Positions 6,105 through 12,190 of a stretch of 12,190 bases of DNA are shown one piece after another. A model generated the notes under the pieces. The model was given only the letters and a program-made list of their open reading frames with translations. It had not been told where the DNA came from and made no database searches. This DNA comes from an uncultured Bacilli bacterium. Its GTDB lineage: Bacteria; Bacillota_I; Bacilli_A; RF39; UBA660. A program made the position numbers and the translations under genes. The stretch covers positions 1 through 12,190 of the forward strand of contig CAKOHW010000016.1 of NCBI GenBank assembly GCA_934086185.1, read 5' to 3'. The stretch's first letter is position 1; each line of letters starts with the position of its first letter.

Positions 6105-6124
6105 TAAAGTGTATAAAAAAACAA
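6096..6124 (-). promoter_or_regulatory. Sigma-A promoter of the abrB-like/ABC operon
   Basis: The -35 TTGTTT (6119-6124) and the -10 TATAAT (6096-6101) are separated by 17 bp. The -35 begins directly after the stop codon of the upstream gene (6126-6128), so no separate terminator fits between them. Confidence 0.75.
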
Positions 6125-6125
6125 C

Positions 6126-7073
6126 TTATTCTTGTTCATTAATATTCCATTTGGGTGGATATATATATTCTATTTTTTCTTTTTTTGGTGTATACTTCTT
6201 TTTTATTTTTACTCTATTCGATTTTAAACTTGGTAATGCTTGTCTACAATATTTATCTAATTCACAGAAGATATTTTGGCAATCTATAAGTTGTAATTTC
6301 CTATTTCCTATTTTCTTAAAATCATAATTAAGTCTTTTAAATTCTTCATCTTGGTGTTCATACATATACCTTATAATATCTTCATTAGTCATTCCATCTA
6401 GCGAAATGAAACATTTTTTAATTCCACGCAATGAACCAGGACCTGCTACTGTAAATTCATCTTCTTTCCAATCAACAATATCACTATAATTAATGTCTGT
6501 TACTAATTGATATGCCATAAAATTACCTATTAACGGGTATGATTTAATAATATTAAATGCATCTGTCATATTATTACATTTTAATATTTTATCTTGCATT
6601 TTATCTATTATAAACATTTTATTTAATAACGCCAAATGATTGTAATGTTTTCTATCATAGCCAAATGCTTTTGTAGCACAACTTATGTATGCATCATTAT
6701 ATATTTTTTCTCCTCTTTCTATAGAATTTGTTAATATTTTAGAATATTCTTCTTGATTAAAATTATCTAATGTTATGTCTTTTAAATTGTTTTTTAATAA
6801 TTCCCATGTAGATTCTTTATTAAATAGTTTAAATAAAATTATTCTAAATAACATAGTTTCTTTAGAATAGTCTATACCATTATATATTACATTTTTTAAT
6901 AAATATTGACTTACTCTATCATTTACTCTGTATGAATTACAAAATTTATATGTATTTAAAATTTCATCATTTGTCCATGGATATGGCTCTCCATTTAGTT
7001 TTTTTATAAAAATATTTTGTCTTTCATATGCAAAATACCAATATAGATCATATACTTCTTCTCTTCTTTTCAT
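6126..7073 (-). CDS. HMUDK-helical / aGPT-PPlase-type DNA base hypermodification homologue
   Basis: This 315-aa, all-helical, probably soluble protein has the conserved pattern of the family first described computationally as alpha-glutamyl/putrescinyl-thymine pyrophosphorylases, listed in Pfam as the 5-hmdU DNA kinase helical domain. Seen here are ERQNIF (17-22), PWTNDEIL (32-39), YKFCNSYRVNDRVSQYL (42-58), FRIILFKLFN then TWE (76-91), GNFMAYQL (183-190), DWKEDEFTVAGPGSLRGIKKCF (201-222) and, late, a Cys-containing stretch CQNIFCELDKYC. In phages, members act in building modified thymines in DNA from 5-hydroxymethyluracil. Here no 5-hmdU kinase with a P-loop, no thymidylate hydroxymethylase and no phage genes are adjacent, so the role in this cell is unknown. 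ATG 7073 has an excellent SD (AAGGAGG) and its own promoter. Composition matches the neighbours. The motifs are recalled from family knowledge, not from a search. Confidence 0.78.
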   Translation of the reverse strand: MKRREEVYDLYWYFAYERQNIFIKKLNGEPYPWTNDEILNTYKFCNSYRVNDRVSQYLLKNVIYNGIDYSKETMLFRIILFKLFNKESTWELLKNNLKDITLDNFNQEEYSKILTNSIERGEKIYNDAYISCATKAFGYDRKHYNHLALLNKMFIIDKMQDKILKCNNMTDAFNIIKSYPLIGNFMAYQLVTDINYSDIVDWKEDEFTVAGPGSLRGIKKCFISLDGMTNEDIIRYMYEHQDEEFKRLNYDFKKIGNRKLQLIDCQNIFCELDKYCRQALPSLKSNRVKIKKKYTPKKEKIEYIYPPKWNINEQE

Positions 7074-7086
7074 GTTTTCCTCCTTA

Positions 7087-7118
7087 ATAAAGTTAAGTTA
7101 TTTTATTCAAAACTTTAT
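7087..7118 (-). promoter_or_regulatory. 5' leader hairpin next to the SD of the hypermodification homologue
   Basis: ATAAAGTT and AACTTTAT pair perfectly over 8 bp (7087-7094 with 7111-7118) with a 16-nt loop. The stem ends 1-2 nt before the SD AAGGAGG. It could influence ribosome access, but it is AT-rich and may be weak. Confidence 0.35.
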
Positions 7119-7142
7119 ATTTTCTCTTTCTAATTTTTTTTA

Positions 7143-7171
7143 ATTATATCTTATATAATATTTTTTATAAA
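7143..7171 (-). promoter_or_regulatory. Promoter of the hypermodification homologue
   Basis: The -10 TATAAT (7143-7148) and a 4-of-6 match -35 TTTATA (7166-7171) are 17 bp apart, just after the terminator of the upstream operon. The predicted leader is about 63 nt. Confidence 0.55.
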
Positions 7172-7173
7172 GT

Positions 7174-7198
7174 AAAAAACTCATTAAATAATGAGTTT
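7174..7198 (-). terminator. Terminator of the second ABC operon
   Basis: The minus-strand stem AAACTCATT/AATGAGTTT is perfect over 9 bp with an ATTT loop, and the T-run spans 7174-7179. It begins 2 bp after the permease stop codon. Confidence 0.88.
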
Positions 7199-7200
7199 CG

Positions 7201-8799
7201 TTATACAATTAATTTGTTATATTCATTTGTTCCATATTTAGTTAGTATTTTATATAGAATTAAATCTATTATGAGGATAATACAGATATATATTGATATT
7301 AATATTACTAAATTTATTTTGTCTATAAATTTAATAAATAGTACAATACTTACAATTAATATAGTCATTCCCATAAATACACTTAACATAGAAGATATAC
7401 TTTGTTTAACTACTTCTGTATCGTTACTATAATTTAATTTTGGGTATTTTAAATTTATTATTATCCCTATAATACCATTTAATAAGATAATTAATATTGC
7501 TGAAATAAGTATAAGTAAAATAATTAATATATTAAATTTATATTTTATAGATACTAATATAGTACTTAGTGTAATGAATGGTAATTCTAATAAAATAGCA
7601 AATAGCAATTTTGAATTAAAAATTGTTGTAGTTTTTATAGGTAAACTTTTTGTCATATTCATTGTTTTTCCTTCTAAACTAATACTACTTGATGTTATTG
7701 AAGTCATATATAAAGAGAATAATAATATTATATAGAAAACGAGTTCAATACTTAATTTTGTTTTTATTCCATAAGTACTTAAAATACTAAAAAACATTTT
7801 ATCGCCTTTAATACAAATTATTATTGATGCTACTATTAATAGTAATAAACCAAATGATGTATTAAACATATATACTGGTGATGAAAAATATCTTTTAAAT
7901 TCTTTGTTGGATAAACTAAATAATTTATTTCTTTTTGTTATTTTTATTTTTCCTTTAGATTTAATACTTGTTTCGTTAGATTTATATATTGTTTTAAAAT
8001 ATAATTTTGAACCTATTATAATAAATAATATAAATGGAATTATATTTATTACAATAAGTTTTAATAAATCAATAAAGTTAAATTTGTTTATTAAGTTAAT
8101 ATATAAACCTATTGGATAATATATACTAGTTATTAAATCATTTATGCTATTCGCTTTAGTTGCTATACCTTTTATAAAAGTCTCTAGTTTGAATGAAAAA
8201 AAATATATTCCCATAAATATTAATGCAGTAAATATTGTTTGAATTATTTTTTTTGATTTAAATTTACTGGATATTATTTTCGTAATATAACCCAATATTG
8301 AAGAAATTATAGTTGGTATTATAGGTATTAAAAGATATGTTAAGATAGATAATAAATAAAAACTTATATTAGGATGTTCAAAATAAATATAAATTATATA
8401 TGATGGAAGTAAAAACATTAGATTAAAAATATATTGATATAAAATTAATTTAAATAATCTTATAAATAGTATATTTTCTTTTTTTATAGGAAGAGAAAAT
8501 AACATATCATTATCTTTTGCTTCAAATAGTATTCCTTGAGATTTATATATACCTTCTATAAATGTAAGTATTGTTACAACAAACAAAAACATTGTCAACA
8601 TAATATAAGTTAATTTTATTTCATAAAGAGGTTTTGCTAACATATAAGCATAGCTTCCTATACTTACACATACTATAGCAAATAAAATAACTGGTAATAA
8701 AATTTTAGTAATTTTTTTTGAATTTTTATTTGCACTATATTTAAATATATTCATATCTTGTGTTAAAGTTGCTTTTATTAAAGATATTATTTTTTTCAT
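7201..8799 (-). CDS. Large ABC exporter permease (532 aa, ABC_tran_2-like)
   Basis: This polytopic membrane protein has a dozen or so hydrophobic segments in two halves. Residues ~30-220 contain about six, then comes a basic cytosolic stretch (KSNETSIKSKGKIKITKRNK, about 275-294), and ~305-525 contain about six more. In each half a conserved-looking loop joins the first helices: KDNDMLFSLPIKKENILF in the N-half, and SLEGKTMNMTKSLPIKTTTIFNSKLL in the C-half. The 'SLPIK' in both halves suggests an internal duplication. Size and layout resemble the Firmicutes putative ABC permeases of Pfam ABC_tran_2 (PF16949). The ATG overlaps the ATPase stop by one base, with SD AGGAGA inside the ATPase gene, so the pair is coupled. 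The substrate is unknown. Confidence 0.82.
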   Translation of the reverse strand: MKKIISLIKATLTQDMNIFKYSANKNSKKITKILLPVILFAIVCVSIGSYAYMLAKPLYEIKLTYIMLTMFLFVVTILTFIEGIYKSQGILFEAKDNDMLFSLPIKKENILFIRLFKLILYQYIFNLMFLLPSYIIYIYFEHPNISFYLLSILTYLLIPIIPTIISSILGYITKIISSKFKSKKIIQTIFTALIFMGIYFFSFKLETFIKGIATKANSINDLITSIYYPIGLYINLINKFNFIDLLKLIVINIIPFILFIIIGSKLYFKTIYKSNETSIKSKGKIKITKRNKLFSLSNKEFKRYFSSPVYMFNTSFGLLLLIVASIIICIKGDKMFFSILSTYGIKTKLSIELVFYIILLFSLYMTSITSSSISLEGKTMNMTKSLPIKTTTIFNSKLLFAILLELPFITLSTILVSIKYKFNILIILLILISAILIILLNGIIGIIINLKYPKLNYSNDTEVVKQSISSMLSVFMGMTILIVSIVLFIKFIDKINLVILISIYICIILIIDLILYKILTKYGTNEYNKLIV

Positions 8800-9509
8800 T
8801 ATTTTTCTCCTAATTCAAGAAATACTTGTTCTAGTGATTCATCACCTTTGATGTCTTTCATTTTTCCTATTTTAACAATATTTCCATTTTTTATTATTGC
8901 AACTCTATCACATAATTTCTCTGCCACATCCAAAATGTGTGTTGAAAAGAATACAGTTTTACCATCCTTAGCCATTTGTTTCATTAATTCTTTCATGTCA
9001 TAAACTGCCTTAGGATCTAAACCTACAAATGGTTCATCCATTATTAATACTTTTGGATTATGTGCAAGTGCTGCTATTAGAGCAACTTTTTGTTTCATTC
9101 CATGAGAGAAACTTGATATGTCATCACCTAATTTATTTTCTATTTCAAACATTTTAGAATATTTTTTTATATTTTCTTTTCTAGTATTTGTATCAATTTC
9201 ATACATATCACAAATAAAATTAATAAAGTCTATTGCTTTCATATTTTCATATATATCTGGATTATCTGGAACATAGGCCATATTCATTTTACATTCTATA
9301 GGATTACTTTTAATAGATTTATCATTAATGAAAACATCACCTTCATCAATATTTAAAATGCCTACAATCATTTTTATCATAGTTGTTTTTCCTGCACCAT
9401 TGTGTCCTATAAAACCAAATATTTCTCCGCTATTAACTTTAAAACTAACATCGTTTATTGCTTTCTTTTCACCATTATATATTTTTGTTACATTTTTAAT
9501 TTCTATCAT
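8799..9509 (-). CDS. ABC exporter ATP-binding subunit
   Basis: This 236-aa ATPase shows Walker A GHNGAGKTT (35-43), signature FSHGMKQK (134-141), Walker B VLIMDEP (154-160), D-loop VGLD and switch His191 (STHI). Two departures are visible. The signature has SHG in place of SGG, and the Q-loop position reads AYVPDNPDIYE (Asp82 instead of Gln). Both changes are known in this ATPase branch paired with large Firmicutes permeases, so the protein is probably active. It is the first gene of a two-gene unit, with an extended -10 promoter and SD AGGAG before ATG 9509, and is distinct from the ATPase at 5140-5862. Confidence 0.92.
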   Translation of the reverse strand: MIEIKNVTKIYNGEKKAINDVSFKVNSGEIFGFIGHNGAGKTTMIKMIVGILNIDEGDVFINDKSIKSNPIECKMNMAYVPDNPDIYENMKAIDFINFICDMYEIDTNTRKENIKKYSKMFEIENKLGDDISSFSHGMKQKVALIAALAHNPKVLIMDEPFVGLDPKAVYDMKELMKQMAKDGKTVFFSTHILDVAEKLCDRVAIIKNGNIVKIGKMKDIKGDESLEQVFLELGEK

Positions 9510-9543
9510 ATTTATGCTCCTAATTAGTAATATTTACGTGTTT

Positions 9544-9572
9544 ATTGTAACATTTATTTTTTTCTTTGTATA
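9544..9572 (-). promoter_or_regulatory. Promoter of the second ABC operon
   Basis: The -10 TACAAT with TGT in front (9544-9552) is an extended -10, and TATACA (9567-9572) lies 17 bp upstream as a 4-of-6 -35. It starts directly after the terminator at 9574-9611. Confidence 0.65.
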
Positions 9573-9904
9573 TAAAAAATATATTTGCAATAATTCACAA
9601 ATATATTTTTTTTGTTAATTGCAACTCTATTTACATATAATTTATAACCATTAAAGTCTATATTATTATTTTTATTATCTTCACCACTTGGTTTTTCAGG
9701 TGGTTCATTCATATTTTCACTAGTTCCATTTGGCATACTAGGCGGAGTACCATCATTATCTAAACTATCATTTCCTGGTGACATCATATTATTTCCATTA
9801 TTATTCATACTTGGCATGTTATTATTTGATGTATTGTTATTATTCTTTATATAATTCATTGTTAAAAATATCCTTATGCAAAATACTATTATTAATATCT
9901 TCAT
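9554..9904 (-). pseudogene. Asn/Met/Pro-rich surface-type ORF, probable gene remnant
   Basis: The 116-aa frame has a hydrophobic N-terminus (MKILIIVFCIRIFLTM) like a signal anchor, then a low-complexity stretch (about residues 19-80) rich in Asn, Met, Pro, Ser and Gly, of a type seen as linkers in secreted or wall-exposed proteins. Two things suggest it is broken. The last ~20 residues (KKNIFVNYCKYIFYIQRKK) are read through a perfect 14-bp terminator hairpin (9574-9611) and into the -10 element of the next promoter, and no folded domain follows the linker. The start is also doubtful: ATG 9904 has no SD, and an internal ATG (codon 16) has AAGGA about 11 nt upstream. It may be a gene that lost its domain and stop codon, or a short expressed surface peptide. 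The Pro/Gly-rich codons make coding origin likely. Confidence 0.5.
9574..9611 (-). terminator. Intrinsic terminator upstream of the second ABC operon
   Basis: AAAAAATATATTTG and CAAATATATTTTTT form a perfect 14-bp stem with a 10-nt loop. T-runs occur on both sides; with both flanking genes on the minus strand, it ends the unit coming from tsaE and the N-rich ORF. Confidence 0.75.
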
Positions 9905-9973
9905 AAAAAATTACTTAATTCATTGTATAAAACTTTTATTAAATAAAGATTAAATATATTGTATCACTAATTC

Positions 9974-10023
9974 CTCTAATATTTTTTAATATTAAAAGAG
10001 CACTATTTTAAATGTTATGCCCT
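9974..10023 (-). other. Two competing RNA hairpins between tsaE and the N-rich ORF
   Basis: On the minus-strand RNA, AGGGCA (10018-10023) can pair with UGCUCU (9997-10002). The last part of that strand, CUCU, can instead pair with AGAG (9974-9977), extended by AAUAUU with AAUAUU (9978-9983 with 9988-9993). The two folds exclude each other. No U-run follows, so this is not a plain terminator. A possible extended -10 (TGATACAAT, 9958-9966) lies just beyond. Confidence 0.3.
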
Positions 10024-10059
10024 TCTTTTTATTAATTTTAAATTATATATTATGCAAAA

Positions 10060-10512
10060 TTAAATTACATAATTTACTATATCTTCATATTTTTGACCGT
10101 GTGGAGTTAATTTTATTATTCTTGTATTTTCATCTATTACTTTAAATTTAATATCTAGTCTTTCTTCTGGAAGAGAGTCTTCAATTAATTCTGCCCATTC
10201 TATGATACATACTCCTCCTTTATTAAAGTAGTCATCAAAACCTATACTTTCATCACCATCTTCTAACCTATATACATCCATATGGCAAAGTGGCATTTCT
10301 CCTGATTCATATTCTTTTACAATATTGAATGTTGGACTAGTAATGGTATCTTCTAATCCTAAAGATTTTGCAAAACCTTTAACAAATACGGTTTTACCAC
10401 TTCCTAATTCTCCATCAAGGCAAATAATCATTCCTGGAAATTTTTCTGATTCGATGTTTTCTGCTAATTCCATTGTATCTTCTACACTTCTTGATGTAAT
10501 TTTATAATCCAT
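10060..10512 (-). CDS. tsaE: TsaE, ATPase of the tRNA t6A synthesis complex
   Basis: This 150-aa P-loop protein is needed with TsaB, TsaC and TsaD to make N6-threonylcarbamoyladenosine at position 37 of ANN-decoding tRNAs; TsaE binds ATP and resets the TsaB-TsaD complex. Visible motifs are Walker A GELGSGKT (34-41), the family-typical TSPTFNIVKEY (58-68), HMDVYRL (77-83) and CIIEWAE (in the Walker B-like region). Length is typical. A reading from GTG 10521 is possible, but that codon is part of the SD AGGTGA (10518-10523), so ATG 10512 is chosen. tsaB often follows tsaE in Firmicutes, but here the next ORF is the N-rich remnant, so tsaB must be elsewhere. Confidence 0.95.
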   Translation of the reverse strand: MDYKITSRSVEDTMELAENIESEKFPGMIICLDGELGSGKTVFVKGFAKSLGLEDTITSPTFNIVKEYESGEMPLCHMDVYRLEDGDESIGFDDYFNKGGVCIIEWAELIEDSLPEERLDIKFKVIDENTRIIKLTPHGQKYEDIVNYVI

Positions 10513-10529
10513 TTTAATCACCTAGATTA

Positions 10530-10558
10530 ATTATAAAAAAAAAATATGAGTATATCAA
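10530..10558 (-). promoter_or_regulatory. tsaE promoter embedded in the upstream terminator
   Basis: The -35 TTGATA (10553-10558), a 17-bp spacer and the -10 TATAAT (10530-10535). The -35 lies in the loop of the terminator at 10535-10569 and the -10 touches its T-run. Transcription should begin close to 10523, right at the SD, giving a leader of only ~12 nt. Confidence 0.75.
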
Positions 10559-10569
10559 CCATATTTTTT
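10535..10569 (-). terminator. Terminator of the DUF1846 gene
   Basis: The minus-strand stem AAAAAATATG/CATATTTTTT is perfect over 10 bp with an 11-nt loop and is followed by four more T. It lies 11 bp past the DUF1846 stop codon. Confidence 0.85.
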
Positions 10570-10579
10570 ATATTTTACA

Positions 10580-12037
10580 TTATATAATTTCGTTAGATAA
10601 ATATTCTGGTTCACTTGTAATATTTATTTTTAAGTTTTTTAGAGATTGTTCGTCTTCTATTGGAAGTATAAATGTTGAATGTGCTTGACATCCGTTTAAT
10701 TTTGATAGATTGTTAATAGTTTTTTCTATTACTGGATTTGTAACACTACAAATGGATAATGCAATTAATACTTCTTTCAAGGATAGAACTTTATTTTTTC
10801 CAATTAATTTTCTAATTGGTTCTAATACACTTGGACTTAATAATTTTATGTCATCTGGTATTTTTGATATTTCTTTAATTGCATTTAGTATTAAAGAACT
10901 AGCTGGACTTAGTAAATCTGTTTGTCTTCCGGTAATTATTTTTCCATTAGGCAGCTCAAGTGCAATAAGATGAATTTCTCTTTTTTTTGATATTTCTTTT
11001 GCTTCCTTTATAACTTTTAAATAATTTTCATCTATATTGAGTTCGTTCATTAATAGTTTTATTTTTTGTACTGTTTCAGTGTCACTATTACCTAATTTGT
11101 AGCTTTTTAATTCATTATAATATCTTCTAATTACTTCTTGTTTAGAAGCTTCAGTTACTACTTTATCATTTGTTATTGAAAATCCTACCATATTTACTCC
11201 CATATCGGTAGGTGAATAATATATATCTTTTCCACTTATTTTATTTATAATTGTTTTTAAAATTGGAAACGTTTCTATATCTCTGTTGTAATTTATTGCA
11301 ACTTCATTATATTTTTCTAAGTGATATGGATCAACCATATTTATGTCTTTTAAGTCTGCCGTTGCAGCTTCATATGCAATATTTAAAGGATGTTTTAAAG
11401 GCAAATTCCAAACTGGAAAAGTTTCAAATTTTGCATATCCTGCAAAAACACCTCTTTTGTGTTCATGATATAGTTGACTTAAACATGTTGCAAGTTTTCC
11501 TGAACCTGCACCTGCAGCATTTACTAATATTAATTTTTTTGAAGTTTCAATGTAAGGATTTGCTCCATAACCTTCATCACTTACAATAGTTTCAACATCA
11601 GTTGGATATCCTTTAGTAAATCTGTGTAAATATGTTTTAATATTTTGTCTTTCTAATCTTTTTATGAATGTTTCTACACTAGGTTGATTATTATATAAAG
11701 TTATAACTACTGAGTTAACTATAAATCCTAGTTTTATAGCATTGTTAATTATATTTAGAATTTCTATATCATATGTTACTCCGAATTCAGAGCGTATTTT
11801 ATTTTTTTCTATATCATTTGCATTAATACAAAATATTATTTCTAAATCTTTTTTTAATTCTAAAAACATATTTATTTTAGCATCAGTTTCAAATCCTGGT
11901 AAAACTCTTGCAGCATGATTATCAGAAAACAGTTTTCCACCAACTTCCAAATATAATTTGTCAAACATTTTTATTCTTTCTTTTATTTTTTTACTTTGAA
12001 TTTTTACATATTTATTATTATTAAATCCTTTTTTCAT
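10580..12037 (-). CDS. DUF1846 / UPF0371 family protein
   Basis: This 485-aa cytosolic protein belongs to a highly conserved Firmicutes family of unknown reaction (DUF1846, UPF0371). Diagnostic stretches are YLEVGGKLFSDNHAARVLPGF (29-49), EIIFCINANDIEKNKIR (66-82), IVSDEGYGANPYIET (151-165), a P-loop-like NAAGAGSGKLATCLSQLYHE (173-192), KFETFPVWNLPLKHP (203-217), AYEAATADL (221-229), and YSPTDMGVNMVGF further on. The P-loop reads AAGAGSGK where other members, as I recall them, have APGPGSGK. Length is normal. ATG 12037 has SD AGAGGA 5-6 nt upstream. It is a single-gene unit between the rRNA operon and tsaE, with its own promoter and terminator. Confidence 0.93.
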   Translation of the reverse strand: MKKGFNNNKYVKIQSKKIKERIKMFDKLYLEVGGKLFSDNHAARVLPGFETDAKINMFLELKKDLEIIFCINANDIEKNKIRSEFGVTYDIEILNIINNAIKLGFIVNSVVITLYNNQPSVETFIKRLERQNIKTYLHRFTKGYPTDVETIVSDEGYGANPYIETSKKLILVNAAGAGSGKLATCLSQLYHEHKRGVFAGYAKFETFPVWNLPLKHPLNIAYEAATADLKDINMVDPYHLEKYNEVAINYNRDIETFPILKTIINKISGKDIYYSPTDMGVNMVGFSITNDKVVTEASKQEVIRRYYNELKSYKLGNSDTETVQKIKLLMNELNIDENYLKVIKEAKEISKKREIHLIALELPNGKIITGRQTDLLSPASSLILNAIKEISKIPDDIKLLSPSVLEPIRKLIGKNKVLSLKEVLIALSICSVTNPVIEKTINNLSKLNGCQAHSTFILPIEDEQSLKNLKINITSEPEYLSNEII

Positions 12038-12065
12038 TTATATCCTCTTGTTACTTTCTATGATA

Positions 12066-12093
12066 ATTATAACATTATGTAGAAAATTCACAA
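12066..12093 (-). promoter_or_regulatory. Promoter of the DUF1846 gene
   Basis: The -10 TATAAT preceded by TGT (12066-12074) and the -35 TTGTGA (12088-12093) with a 16-bp spacer. Its sequence around the -10 (ATGTTATAATTAT) is repeated at the promoter of the 55-aa gene (283-293). Confidence 0.7.
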
Positions 12094-12114
12094 TATTATT
12101 TACAATTTTTAGTC

Positions 12115-12123
12115 AAAAAAAAA
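12115..12123 (-). terminator. Oligo-U tract ending the rRNA operon
   Basis: Nine T in a row (minus strand) follow directly on the 5S 3' end CUGCCA. The 5S terminal helix, whose other strand is outside the window, would be the stem of the terminator. Confidence 0.6.
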
Positions 12124-12190
12124 TGGCAGCTTTCTATCTTTGCTTCCACTATTTTCGACGTTTGAGTGCTTGACTTCTGTGTTCGAGATG
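12124..12190 (-). rRNA. rrf: 5S ribosomal RNA, 3' part (continues past right edge)
   Basis: The minus strand reads CATCTCGAACACAGAAGTCA at the window edge, then AGCACT, a CGxCGA-type segment, an AUAGU loop-E strand and the terminal CTGCCA. These are the conserved 5S elements from loop C through the 3' strand of helix I. About 67 nt are inside the window; the first ~40 nt, and presumably 23S and 16S, lie beyond the right edge. The arm after loop E is much shorter than in Bacillus: about 8 nt (GGAAGCAA) between UAGU and AGAUAG, against roughly 18 nt. The exact 3' end is set by the T-run that follows. Confidence 0.92.

Noticed and set aside
5663..9618. Plus-strand frames opposite both ABC ATPases (PAPFVPN and PAPLCPI motifs)
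   Set aside because: Both are reverse readings of the Walker A region (GxNGAGKTT), so the similarity comes from the ATPases.
9905..10059. A hidden gene upstream of the N-rich ORF
   Set aside because: Stops are frequent in all frames and no SD-ATG pair opens a useful frame; an in-frame TAA lies three codons before ATG 9904.
11251..11589. Plus-strand 112-aa frame
   Set aside because: It lies opposite the most conserved part of the DUF1846 gene; Leu/His/Cys-rich shadow with no start signal.
1..12190. TGA reassigned to tryptophan (Mollicutes code)
   Set aside because: No TGA stop is used in the window, but all Trp seen are TGG and all main genes reach full family length under the standard code; absence of TGA stops fits low GC.
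1..12190. CRISPR arrays, insertion sequences, tRNA genes, prophage
   Set aside because: I saw no regularly spaced repeats, transposase motifs, terminal inverted repeats, tRNA cloverleaf sequences or phage structural genes.

Overview
This window is very AT-rich chromosomal DNA (roughly a quarter G+C by eye) with Gram-positive signals: AGGAGG-type ribosome binding sites, sigma-A promoters that often carry an extended -10 (TGnTATAAT), oligo-U hairpin terminators, and Firmicutes gene families (LemA, DUF3137, DUF1846/UPF0371, AbrB-like regulator, ABC-2 exporters). It looks like a low-GC member of the Bacilli, possibly an uncultured gut lineage related to Mollicutes/RF39. That placement is an inference from composition and gene content. 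All intact CDS with a visible stop end in TAA or TAG, and Trp is read from TGG in full-length genes, so the standard bacterial code fits.

Layout, left to right. 1-300: a minus-strand pair, a 55-aa two-helix membrane peptide followed by the start of a Nudix-type hydrolase that runs off the left edge. 330-842: a plus-strand promoter, a ~110-nt RNA with a possible pseudoknot and its own terminator, then a frameshifted, decayed ORF. 778-1776: an SDR-type epimerase/reductase (minus) whose promoter region carries a 16-bp palindrome. 1962-2846: a lone plus-strand kinase-fold protein, closed by a bidirectional terminator. 2911-4360: a DUF3137-LemA membrane pair (minus). 4409-6065: an AbrB-like regulator, ABC ATPase and ABC-2 permease operon (minus). 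6126-7073: a homologue of the thymine-hypermodification family known from phages (HMUDK helical domain / aGPT-PPlase type). 7201-9509: a second ABC exporter pair with a 532-aa permease. 9554-9904: an Asn/Met/Pro-rich surface-type ORF that reads through a terminator and is probably a gene remnant. 10060-10512: tsaE. 10580-12037: DUF1846. 12124-12190: the 3' part of a 5S rRNA, so an rRNA operon lies beyond the right edge on the minus strand.

How the parts fit together: most of the window is a series of short minus-strand transcription units, each with its own promoter, and genes within a unit are tightly coupled (1-nt overlaps, or SD sites inside the upstream gene). TsaE and DUF1846 are housekeeping-type genes. 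The two ABC systems, the LemA/DUF3137 pair and the N-rich ORF are envelope functions. I found no complete new multi-gene system. The most unusual items are the free-standing base-hypermodification homologue, the promoter-RNA-terminator-broken ORF cassette at the left, the triple 9-bp repeat over the AbrB promoter, and the orphan kinase-fold protein.
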